A stretch of 5,424 nucleotides of DNA, from contig JAPOHM010000105.1 in NCBI GenBank assembly GCA_029979405.1, positions 1 through 5,424 of the forward strand. The letters run 5' to 3'. Source of the DNA: Methanobacteriota archaeon. GTDB lineage: Archaea; Thermoplasmatota; Poseidoniia; Poseidoniales; Poseidoniaceae. The stretch's first letter is position 1. Every line of letters starts with the position of its first letter. The notes under the pieces are model-generated. The model was not told where the DNA came from and made no database searches. It saw nothing but the letters and a program-made list of their open reading frames with translations. Positions 1 through 5,424 of the stretch are shown one piece after another. The position numbers and the translations under genes were made by a program.

Positions 1-1743
1 CTTGTGGAAACAAAGGAAATCTTCAACCTAAAAGGGATAGGAAAAGGTCTTGGAGCCGCAATTACGCAAGCCGTTGGAGAAGGTAAATGGCCTGAAGATT
101 GGGTGAAATTACACGAAGAAACATCTGAAGGACTAATCGAAATGTTAGGCATACCTGGTGTTGGTCCGAAGAAAATCAAAGCACTTCATGACGAACTTGG
201 CATTAATTCAGTCGCTGATTTACAAGAAGCATGCGTCAAAAATGAGGTGGCACCCCTTTCTGGATTTGGTGCCAAAAGCCAACAGAAGATTTTGGATGGA
301 ATAGACCTCTTAGCACGATTCTCTGCAAGGAGAAGGCTTGACATAGGTTTGAGATACGGTCAGACTTTCTTGTCAATGATTGAGAAATTAGACGGCGTTC
401 AAAGAGCAGAGTTGGCCGGTTCAGCAAGAAGAAGAAGAGAAACCATAGGTGATTTGGATATCGTAGCGGCAGTTATTCCAGAAAATGTTGAATCGGTAAC
501 AAATCAAATCTTGTCCCTAAAAGGTATTGCCGACATCAAGGGCGCAGGTGATTCGAAGGTTTCCGTTATACTTGACACATCAATTTTCGAGGAAGGTTTC
601 AGCTTAGGCCACCTGGATGCAAACGTTTTGGATGCAATCGGAGGTGAAAGCTACGAGCAGTTGGAATCAGGTGGAACCATCGACGCTCAGGTCCGATTAG
701 TCCCACCACACGTGTTCCCATACACTCTCGCATATTTTACTGGCTCAAAAGAACACAATATTCGCATGCGCCAAAAGGCAATGGATAAGGGATTGAAATT
801 AAACGAATTTGGTCTAATGCCCGAAACAGAGCTTACGGGAATAGAAGCCGCAAAGCCCTCACTACCCGCCGAGAATGAATCTGACATTTATGCACATCTC
901 GGTCTTGATTACGTAATACCTGAATTGAGAGAAGACCTTGGAGAAATCGAAGCCTCTGCTACGAATTCACTCCCTGATTTAATTTCATTATCAGACGTAA
1001 AAGGATCACTACACAACCATACAACTCTGTCCGATGGTGAAGCATCACTCGAAGAGATGGCAGATGCTGCTCGAAGAATGGGTTGGAACTGGTTAGGCAT
1101 AGCAGACCATTCACCTACTCTCGTCATCGCGAATGGCGCTAGCGCAGACGACCTCATACTACAGCATCAGAAAATTGTCGATTACAACACAGAATGGAAA
1201 AACGAAGGCGTTGATTTCCGACTATTTAGTGGAGTTGAATCTGATATTCTCGAAGATGGAAAGTTAGACCATCCAGACGACGTCTTATCGCAGATCGATT
1301 ACGTTGTAGCAAGTGTTCATGCTATGACTAAATGGAGAAACAGAGATGAATCTCAGAACACTGAAGACTTGCTAAAATGTTTAGACCACCCAGCAACCAC
1401 AGTCTTGGGCCACCCAACAGGACGCATCCTTCAAGGGAGAGAAGGATATGATGTAGACTTACATACAGTGTTAGAATACATGTCTGACGCTAACAAAGAT
1501 GGCAATTTAAAGGCTGTAGAATTGAATGCTTCCCCTTACAGATTGGACCTTGATTGGCGAATGTGCAAGAGAGCAAAGGAGCTTAATGTCCCAGTTGTGA
1601 TTAATCCAGACGCTCATTCAATCAAGGGGCTTGGCGACATAGATTATGGAGTAATGGTTGCAAGAAAAGGATGGTTAGAACACTCTGATGTTTTGAATAC
1701 ATTGTCCGGCGAGGAACTATATCGACGAATTAAAGGTGCATGA
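1..1743 (+). CDS. polX: Family X DNA polymerase with C-terminal PHP phosphoesterase domain (PolX), 5'-partial
   Basis: Gap-filling repair DNA polymerase fused to a metal-dependent PHP nuclease; in the family the PHP part gives 3'-5' exonuclease and AP-endonuclease activity. Residues are counted from the GTG at 4. Helix-hairpin-helix motifs lie near 9-20 (LKGIGKG), 49-61 (GIPGVGPKKIKAL) and 85-100. The nucleotidyltransferase motif GSARRRRETIGDLD (139-152) holds Asp150 and Asp152, and YFTGSKEHN (244-252) is the substrate-binding YFTG region. The PHP domain starts near 333 with HNH (337-339), then ADH (367-369), Glu412, His439, His470 and PDAH (535-538), so the metal ligands look complete. Where relatives read VDLRVVPP this protein reads AQVRLVPP, so the third catalytic Asp appears to be Gln229. 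An extra segment of about 30 residues (about 191-224) precedes it. The frame is open to base 1, and relatives have about 45 more residues before the first GIGKG, so the GTG at 4 is probably an internal Val codon and the true start lies outside the window. It is the first of three close plus-strand genes. Confidence 0.95.
   Translation, partial: LVETKEIFNLKGIGKGLGAAITQAVGEGKWPEDWVKLHEETSEGLIEMLGIPGVGPKKIKALHDELGINSVADLQEACVKNEVAPLSGFGAKSQQKILDGIDLLARFSARRRLDIGLRYGQTFLSMIEKLDGVQRAELAGSARRRRETIGDLDIVAAVIPENVESVTNQILSLKGIADIKGAGDSKVSVILDTSIFEEGFSLGHLDANVLDAIGGESYEQLESGGTIDAQVRLVPPHVFPYTLAYFTGSKEHNIRMRQKAMDKGLKLNEFGLMPETELTGIEAAKPSLPAENESDIYAHLGLDYVIPELREDLGEIEASATNSLPDLISLSDVKGSLHNHTTLSDGEASLEEMADAARRMGWNWLGIADHSPTLVIANGASADDLILQHQKIVDYNTEWKNEGVDFRLFSGVESDILEDGKLDHPDDVLSQIDYVVASVHAMTKWRNRDESQNTEDLLKCLDHPATTVLGHPTGRILQGREGYDVDLHTVLEYMSDANKDGNLKAVELNASPYRLDLDWRMCKRAKELNVPVVINPDAHSIKGLGDIDYGVMVARKGWLEHSDVLNTLSGEELYRRIKGA
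1732..1738 (+). promoter_or_regulatory. Ribosome binding site deciding the start of the small membrane protein gene
   Basis: AAAGGTG lies inside the last codons of polX and ends six bases before the ATG at 1745. It resembles the archaeal Shine-Dalgarno core GGAGGTGATC. It favours the ATG at 1745 over the in-frame GTG at 1736, which overlaps the motif itself and would be left without a site at proper spacing. Confidence 0.5.
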
Positions 1744-1744
1744 T

Positions 1745-1960
1745 ATGAGATTTTTAAGAGCAGTAATAATCGGTTTTCTTTCAATATTCCCAGGAACAAT
1801 TCTTGGATACCTAGGATGGTTAGCAGCGGGTGCAAGCAAAGACAATTATTCTCCATCTGTGATAGTTTTCTGTAACATAATACCGTTTGGATTTGTGATT
1901 GCGGGATTCCTTTGGGCATGGAAGAATGGTGAAGAATACGGCGTGAATTTTGAGGGCTGA
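1745..1960 (+). CDS. Small membrane protein with two predicted transmembrane helices, unknown function
   Basis: A 71-residue protein that I do not recognise. It has two hydrophobic stretches long enough to cross the membrane, residues about 4-29 and 37-59. A short polar turn (SKDNYS) joins them, and the C-terminal tail of about 12 residues is polar and slightly acidic. The N-terminus carries two Arg (MRFLR), so both ends probably face the cytoplasm. No catalytic or binding motif is visible. The ATG at 1745 follows the polX stop by one base and the reading frame ends five bases before nth, so it is almost certainly cotranscribed with both repair genes. That link is positional only and does not show a repair function. 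An upstream GTG at 1736 would add three residues and overlap polX. Gene reality is supported by tight packing, the ribosome binding site and the clean two-helix pattern. Confidence 0.75.
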   Translation: MRFLRAVIIGFLSIFPGTILGYLGWLAAGASKDNYSPSVIVFCNIIPFGFVIAGFLWAWKNGEEYGVNFEG

Positions 1961-1965
1961 TAATA

Positions 1966-2619
1966 ATGAAACGCTCTGAAAAAGCATCAATTATCCTTGA
2001 GATGCTTGAAGAATTTTATCCGGAAACCCCTGCTCCATTGGACCACAATAATGAGTTCCAACTTCTCATTGCGGTATTGATGAGTGCTCAAACTACGGAT
2101 AAAAAAGTCAATCAGGTTACACCTGAATTGTTTAAACGCGGTCCTAACGCAAAAGAAATGTCTATGCTTTCAATAGAAGAAATTCGTGAATTGATAAGAG
2201 AAGTTGGCCTCGCCCCAACCAAGGCTAAGAACATCTACAATTTATCCCACATTTTGTGTGAACAACACGGTGGAGAGATCCCAAACTCGTTTGAGGGATT
2301 AGAAGCACTTCCGGGAGTTGGACACAAAACCGCTGGAGTAGTGATGGCTCAAGCATTTGGTGTTCCCGCATTCCCGATTGACACTCACATACACAGGCTT
2401 GCCGCGAGGTGGGGCCTTTCAAACGGCAAGAGCGTTGAAAAAACCGAAAAGGATCTGAAGGCTATTTTCCCCAAGGAAACATGGAATAAGCTACATTTGC
2501 AGATTATTTTCTTTGGTCGTGAATATTGCCCTGCGAGAAATCATGACTTGACAAAATGTCCTATTTGTTCCTGGACGGCAACAAAGAAGCGTATTGCTCA
2601 AGAGATGGGAAATCGCTGA
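1966..2619 (+). CDS. nth: Endonuclease III-like DNA glycosylase/AP lyase (Nth family) with non-canonical cysteine loop
   Basis: A 217-residue base-excision repair enzyme, close to the usual length of about 211. The family removes oxidised pyrimidines and cuts the abasic strand by beta-elimination. The N-terminal fold has LMSAQTTDKKVN (38-49), matching the LLSAQ.TD..VN signature. The helix-hairpin-helix LPGVGHKTAGVV (115-126) holds the expected catalytic Lys121, and IDTHIHR (138-144) holds catalytic Asp139. The C-terminal loop is odd. The standard iron-sulfur pattern is C-x6-C-x2-C-x5-C, but here Cys188, Cys198 and Cys201 give C-x9-C-x2-C and no fourth Cys follows; His193 is the only extra candidate ligand nearby. 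Glycosylase chemistry should not need the cluster, but cluster assembly is doubtful. The start ATG at 1966 is five bases after the previous stop, with GAGGG at 1952-1956 as a plausible ribosome binding site nine bases upstream. The last 59 bp overlap a convergent minus-strand gene. MutY is unlikely because the active site has the Nth-type Lys. Confidence 0.94.
   Translation: MKRSEKASIILEMLEEFYPETPAPLDHNNEFQLLIAVLMSAQTTDKKVNQVTPELFKRGPNAKEMSMLSIEEIRELIREVGLAPTKAKNIYNLSHILCEQHGGEIPNSFEGLEALPGVGHKTAGVVMAQAFGVPAFPIDTHIHRLAARWGLSNGKSVEKTEKDLKAIFPKETWNKLHLQIIFFGREYCPARNHDLTKCPICSWTATKKRIAQEMGNR
2561..2619. other. Convergent 3' overlap of nth and the 97-residue gene
   Basis: The last 59 bp of nth, covering Cys201, the SW motif and the basic tail, are also the antisense of the last 18 or so codons and stop of the minus-strand gene. 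Both transcripts must run into each other, and no T-run or hairpin terminator is visible around the junction. Antisense pairing of the two mRNA 3' ends is possible. This relies on the minus-strand gene being real to its TAG at 2561. Confidence 0.6.
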
Positions 2620-2854
2620 TATCTTCAAAACTTAGAAGTGGATTTACAACATTCTCTCCACCAATTACCCAGGTCAATACATCGACCATACCTTTTGCTC
2701 TAGCAAATTTGGCAGCGGCTCTCTTGCATCCATGCTTATCCTTTGCTATCTTACGTTGTTCGAATTTCCATTTTTGTTCAAACATTTGCTCTTTTGACTC
2801 TGCTAGCATCCATTCAATTTCTCTCCATGTTCTTGTGTATTGTTTTGTATTCAT
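2561..2854 (-). CDS. Hypothetical 97-residue charged helical protein
   Basis: I do not recognise this protein. Residues about 6-57 are rich in Lys, Glu, Gln, Arg and Ala with regularly placed Trp (10, 15, 29) and look like long amphipathic helices, possibly a coiled coil. A hydrophobic patch VDVLTWVIGGENVV (57-70) follows, then an acidic, proline-containing tail. There is no signal peptide or membrane segment, so it is probably cytoplasmic. The ATG at 2854 overlaps the stop of the upstream 40-residue membrane peptide as ATGA, and AGGAAG at 2863-2868 sits eight bases before the start. These features and the balanced soluble-protein composition favour it over the Ser/Cys/Phe-rich plus-strand frame covering the same bases. 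Its final 18 or so codons lie antisense to the end of nth. It may be translationally coupled to the membrane peptide. The C-terminal end could be less conserved than the helical core. Confidence 0.7.
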   Translation of the reverse strand: MNTKQYTRTWREIEWMLAESKEQMFEQKWKFEQRKIAKDKHGCKRAAAKFARAKGMVDVLTWVIGGENVVNPLLSFEDISDFPSLEQYASLLPSRNK

Positions 2855-2973
2855 TGACTTAACTTCCTATGTTGAACGTAACCCTCTTTAATCAGCCTAA
2901 TGCCCCAAGAGACTAATAATCCAGATATTACAAGCTCTATCGTCAAGGCTACTATGGTAATTACTCCGGTCAT
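2851..2973 (-). CDS. Very small single-helix membrane peptide (40 residues)
   Basis: A short reading frame of 41 codons including the stop. Residues about 3-24 form one uninterrupted hydrophobic stretch (TGVITIVALTIELVISGLLV), followed by a basic, polar tail with Arg, Lys and His (RLIKEGYVQHRKLSQ). This predicts one membrane helix with a positively charged cytoplasmic C-terminus. The stop TGA shares bases with the ATG of the 97-residue gene (ATGA), a common sign of translational coupling. An in-frame stop lies about eight codons upstream, so ATG at 2973 is the only sensible ATG start. AGGTG at 2985-2989 lies 11 bases upstream, slightly far. Function unknown. Short frames arise by chance, so the case rests on the helix pattern, the four-base overlap and the upstream site together. 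Confidence 0.6.
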   Translation of the reverse strand: MTGVITIVALTIELVISGLLVSWGIRLIKEGYVQHRKLSQ

Positions 2974-2984
2974 GAATCGGCGTA

Positions 2985-2992
2985 CACCTACC
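2985..2992 (-). promoter_or_regulatory. Probable ribosome binding site of the 40-residue membrane peptide gene
   Basis: Read on the minus strand, GGTAGGTG ends 11 bases before the ATG at 2973. AGGTG matches the archaeal Shine-Dalgarno core, but the spacing is a little longer than usual. Confidence 0.4.
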
Positions 2993-3027
2993 TGCTATTG
3001 GAGTCGATGTCGTTATCGAAAATACCA

Positions 3028-3037
3028 CTATATATTC
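3028..3037 (-). promoter_or_regulatory. Possible archaeal TATA box for the two small minus-strand genes
   Basis: On the minus strand the sequence GAATATATAG lies just after the stop of the platform-protein gene, with a purine-rich TAA just before it that could serve as a weak BRE. Archaeal transcripts usually start about 25 bases downstream, here near 3003-3008, which would leave a leader of about 30-35 bases before the ATG at 2973. The stretch 2974-3040 has no other visible signal and no convincing T-run terminator. The two small genes may therefore have their own promoter or be read through from the pilus genes. AT-rich sequence can produce such a match by chance. Confidence 0.3.
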
Positions 3038-3040
3038 TTA

Positions 3041-4846
3041 TTATGTTGTGAATAAACTCGTTGCTCCATCTAATATGTATGCGGAGACGAGGCTTGCTAT
3101 TGCAGCAATCCATGTAAGTTGAATCATCTGTCCAACTGCACTGGTATAACCCCCACCTCTAAGTCTTGTAGCGATTAATGAAACCGCTAGAATTTGAATT
3201 AGAATCAGAATTGATGCTATTATTTTGAATGCTGTGATATTGTCTTGTACCCCACTAGGGTCTTCCATCACTGGGAGAACGAAGCCCCCTGCCGCATCGG
3301 TAATTGATGAAATATCAGTTGAGTCTGCAATACTCTGTGCCACGCCTGCAATTGTTTCACCAAGTTGTAATACAATTGATATTGTGACGTTTAGAGAAAC
3401 TACCGATGAAATTAGTAATCCAAGTGCAACTCCCCACATTGTTGATGCAGATAGACTCCTTCTTCTTCTCAGGGAGAGAATGTTAGTCACGGATTTAGAA
3501 ACCATGTCTGCTGTCATTGCAGGTTCTCCTGATGATTGAGAACCTTCGATGTATATTCTATTGAATCTTGAAATTACTGCGGAATTGGTATCTGCTGCGA
3601 AATAATCCCAAGCTCTTTCGCTGTCTATTCTTGTCGAAAGACGCTTTTCGAGTCTATCTATTGAATTGTCGAGAAGACCAAAGTCAACACCTCTTAATGC
3701 CCTAATTGTTGCACTCGGCTCTGCGCTTCTCGCCTGAGCTGTACCACCCAATGCACGGATAAAGTCGGGATAAGCCTCATCCCTTCTGAGAACTTTATTC
3801 TCTTCCCGTTGGACAATTGTTGCTGGAATTAGGAGTGGAGTGATAGGCAATACGAGTAATATCAAACCATATTTATCCCAGGATACAGTAAGTTCTTCCC
3901 AATAAATTATGACGAAGAATAATGTCAAAATAAGCAGAATTATGCTAACAATTCCTGCCCCAAGCCAGGCTTGTCTGAATAAGATTCTGAAAGGTGTCGA
4001 GAAATCATCCCTAGCGAATGTCTGGTCGTCTGGTATTGTTGCCCTGAAGGCAAACAAAGCACCGACTTGTATGATTACGAATAGGAACCCTGCGACAAGT
4101 AGCCACCTGATACGAGTTGCCACCTCAAGAGGGGTGGCTGAAGCATTTCCTATCTCGAAAAGAACGAGATGTATTCCAGCAATAACGAGACCGAACAAAC
4201 CAGCAGATACTAATGAGACATAGATTTCTTTCATTGTGTCTACACTCTCTAATCTCGTATCGTAGAGTGTATTGTATTGCTCTGCAATAGTCTCTTGCTC
4301 AGCACGCATGAATGCGTCAATCGGCTGACCTGCTTCGATTGAGAAAGCCATTCTGTCCAAGAAGTCGGACCAAAGTGGAGATGGTGATTGTCTTGCTACA
4401 ATTCTTGCGGATTCAGGTAGAGGTGTGTGCCATTTGTCGACTAAGGTTTCAATCCTCTTTACCTCATTAGCAAGTTCACCGTAGTCTTTCATTTGACGAA
4501 GAATCTCGAAAATGGTGTCTGCTCCCACTTCTCCCAAAGACAAAATTCCCATCCTAGTAATGAACATGTGCATTTCTTTCTCAATTTTGATTGCAGATCG
4601 ATTAACTTCTAAAATAGGGAAGTAAATAGCTGCAGATGTTGTTAAAATAGGTAGTAAAATAATTAGAAATACACCAGTGAAACCAGCGAATAAAGCACCT
4701 TCACCTAAACCACCAGTTAGGAAAATAAGTAAAATCGCGGTAATCAATCCAGCGGCTGCTGCAGGTAATATGAATAGGAGAAGGAATCTTGATACCGGCA
4801 TTTCAAGACGGCGCAATGCGATTTGCCATGTCGCCATTCTCTCCAT
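3041..4846 (-). CDS. Archaeal type IV pilus/archaellum membrane platform protein (T2SF domain, ArlJ/FlaJ/PilC-like)
   Basis: A 601-residue polytopic protein that forms the inner-membrane core of a type IV pilus-like machine and is driven by the adjacent ATPase. I see nine hydrophobic helices near 21-43, 50-76, 207-230, 247-268, 294-316, 325-345, 470-495, 541-560 and 573-592, the number expected for ArlJ/FlaJ. Two cytoplasmic T2SF-type helical domains lie between them. The first, about 92-205, contains GEVGADTIFEIL and YGELANEVKRIETLV. The second, about 352-465, contains YPDFIRALG, FGLLDNSIDRLEKRL and SRFNRIYIEG. An acidic loop of about 45 residues (496-540) probably faces outside. The ATG at 4846 is chosen because GAGGT lies seven bases upstream. 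It starts 16 bases after the ATPase stop, so the two are cotranscribed. Length fits the archaeal double-T2SF family rather than the shorter TadC proteins. The sequence alone does not tell an adhesion pilus from an archaellum, so no gene symbol is given. Confidence 0.93.
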   Translation of the reverse strand: MERMATWQIALRRLEMPVSRFLLLFILPAAAAGLITAILLIFLTGGLGEGALFAGFTGVFLIILLPILTTSAAIYFPILEVNRSAIKIEKEMHMFITRMGILSLGEVGADTIFEILRQMKDYGELANEVKRIETLVDKWHTPLPESARIVARQSPSPLWSDFLDRMAFSIEAGQPIDAFMRAEQETIAEQYNTLYDTRLESVDTMKEIYVSLVSAGLFGLVIAGIHLVLFEIGNASATPLEVATRIRWLLVAGFLFVIIQVGALFAFRATIPDDQTFARDDFSTPFRILFRQAWLGAGIVSIILLILTLFFVIIYWEELTVSWDKYGLILLVLPITPLLIPATIVQREENKVLRRDEAYPDFIRALGGTAQARSAEPSATIRALRGVDFGLLDNSIDRLEKRLSTRIDSERAWDYFAADTNSAVISRFNRIYIEGSQSSGEPAMTADMVSKSVTNILSLRRRRSLSASTMWGVALGLLISSVVSLNVTISIVLQLGETIAGVAQSIADSTDISSITDAAGGFVLPVMEDPSGVQDNITAFKIIASILILIQILAVSLIATRLRGGGYTSAVGQMIQLTWIAAIASLVSAYILDGATSLFTT

Positions 4847-4853
4847 TTTACCA

Positions 4854-4858
4854 ACCTC
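4854..4858 (-). promoter_or_regulatory. Ribosome binding site of the platform-protein gene
   Basis: GAGGT on the minus strand lies in the 16-base gap between the ATPase stop and the platform-protein start, seven bases before the ATG at 4846. It decides this start over the in-frame ATG three codons later. Confidence 0.6.
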
Positions 4859-4862
4859 AAAA

Positions 4863-5423
4863 TTAGCGATCGTTGACGCTTACCCATGTATCAACCGCAG
4901 CACGGAAAGCGTCCCATCCTCCATTGTAGTATAGATTCAGAAGATCGAAAACATCGTCATAATGAGTCAATCCTCTATCAACCATTGTTTGAATCGCTTC
5001 AGCTCTCCTGTTCAACTCATCATAGATGTCTCTTTTATTCTCAAATCCAGCTACCGCCGCTATTTTGTTTTCCAATAAGTGTGATTGGAACATACCACGG
5101 AAGTAGTGCTTATCCTTGACAGGGTCCCATTCGAACATACCTCTTGTGAGAACACCATCACTGTGTTTGTTGTACCCGATAACCTCGTCAATTCCCGTGA
5201 TTCTTCTTGCAATACCGCCACCAGGGGCTTCTACAACTTCTTGGAAGATAGCAAAGTTTAGGTTGTCGAAGAAACGAATCGGTACGTTAATCGGGTCTCC
5301 TGTAAATCTTTGAATCATCTTCACGATAGAAGATGCGTGGAAGGTAGCAATTACGGGGTGACCTGTCTGCATAGCCTGGAATGCTGTAGCTCCTTCAACA
5401 CCACGAATTTCTCCAATAATGAT
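4863..5423 (-). CDS. Type II/IV secretion system ATPase (GspE/ArlI/PilB-like), C-terminal part only
   Basis: The hexameric ATPase that powers pilus or archaellum assembly from the cytoplasmic face of the membrane. Only the last 186 residues are inside the window; the frame is open to the right edge, so the N-terminal domain and Walker A motif are not visible. Counting from the first complete codon, the fragment begins inside the Walker B region with IIIGEIRG (1-8, Glu5). FQAMQTGHP (15-23) and the His box TFHASS (27-32, His29) follow, then RFTGDPINVP with a DNLN motif; all are diagnostic of archaeal GspE/FlaI proteins. The rest is a mixed helical C-terminal domain ending in SVNDR. An internal ATG at 5372 is not the start, because the conserved Walker B region lies upstream of it in frame. 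It is followed after 16 bases by its membrane partner. ArlI and pilus PilB-type ATPases share these motifs, so the exact machine is undecided. Confidence 0.94.
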   Translation of the reverse strand: MIIGEIRGVEGATAFQAMQTGHPVIATFHASSIVKMIQRFTGDPINVPIRFFDNLNFAIFQEVVEAPGGGIARRITGIDEVIGYNKHSDGVLTRGMFEWDPVKDKHYFRGMFQSHLLENKIAAVAGFENKRDIYDELNRRAEAIQTMVDRGLTHYDDVFDLLNLYYNGGWDAFRAAVDTWVSVNDR

Positions 5424-5424
5424 A

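Noticed and set aside
4..6. GTG at position 4 as the true start of polX
   Set aside because: The frame is open to base 1, and the GIGKG hairpin motif, usually about residue 50-55 in relatives, would fall at residue 10. The gene more likely begins outside the window.
909..1157. Minus-strand frames within polX (including 236-427, 687-887 and 1644-1919)
   Set aside because: They lie opposite conserved PolX and PHP motifs and have compositions typical of shadow frames.
1736..1744. GTG at 1736 as the start of the small membrane protein
   Set aside because: It overlaps polX and the AAAGGTG site itself; the ATG at 1745 has proper spacing from that site.
2638..2662. Short inverted repeat GTGGA...TCCAC after nth as a terminator hairpin
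   Set aside because: The stem is only about five base pairs with a long loop, no T-run follows, and it lies inside the 97-residue coding sequence.
2556..2891. Plus-strand 111-residue reading frame
   Set aside because: It is antisense to the 97-residue gene, overlaps nth, has no ribosome binding site, and is rich in Ser, Cys, Phe and Leu as expected of a non-coding frame.
4677..4934. Plus-strand 85-residue frame opposite the ATPase/platform junction
   Set aside because: It is antisense to two well-supported genes and shows no start signal or recognisable protein pattern.

Overview
This 5.4 kb window looks archaeal. The best evidence is the minus-strand pair of a GspE/ArlI-type secretion ATPase and a nine-helix ArlJ/FlaJ-type platform protein, a combination typical of archaeal type IV pili and archaella. 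Ribosome binding sites of the GAGGT/AGGTG type and a possible TATA box agree with this. The moderately AT-rich sequence and gene content would suit a marine Thermoplasmatota lineage such as Poseidoniales (Marine Group II). That placement is recollection-based inference, not shown by the sequence.

Layout. On the plus strand, three tightly packed genes form a probable operon. They are a family X DNA polymerase with a PHP nuclease domain (1-1743, its N-terminus cut by the window edge), a 71-residue two-helix membrane protein (1745-1960), and an endonuclease III homologue (1966-2619). On the minus strand, read right to left, are the C-terminal part of the secretion ATPase (5423-4863, cut by the right edge), the 601-residue platform protein (4846-3041), a 40-residue single-helix membrane peptide (2973-2851) and a 97-residue charged helical protein (2854-2561). 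The last two overlap as ATGA, and the final gene runs 59 bp into the 3' end of nth, so the two gene groups converge tail to tail with an overlap.

Function. PolX-PHP and Nth together suggest a base-excision repair unit: Nth removes oxidised bases and cuts the abasic site, while PolX-PHP cleans and may fill the gap. Both enzymes are unusual here. PolX appears to have Gln where the third catalytic Asp of the polymerase domain is expected, while its PHP metal ligands look intact. Nth lacks the usual fourth cysteine of the iron-sulfur loop and has an altered cysteine spacing. The minus-strand ATPase and platform protein are the motor and membrane core of a type IV pilus-like or archaellum-like machine. 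The two small genes after them are unrecognised and could be an accessory pair or an independent unit. Every stretch of more than 300 bases is covered by a gene; no RNA gene, CRISPR array, mobile element or clear terminator was seen.
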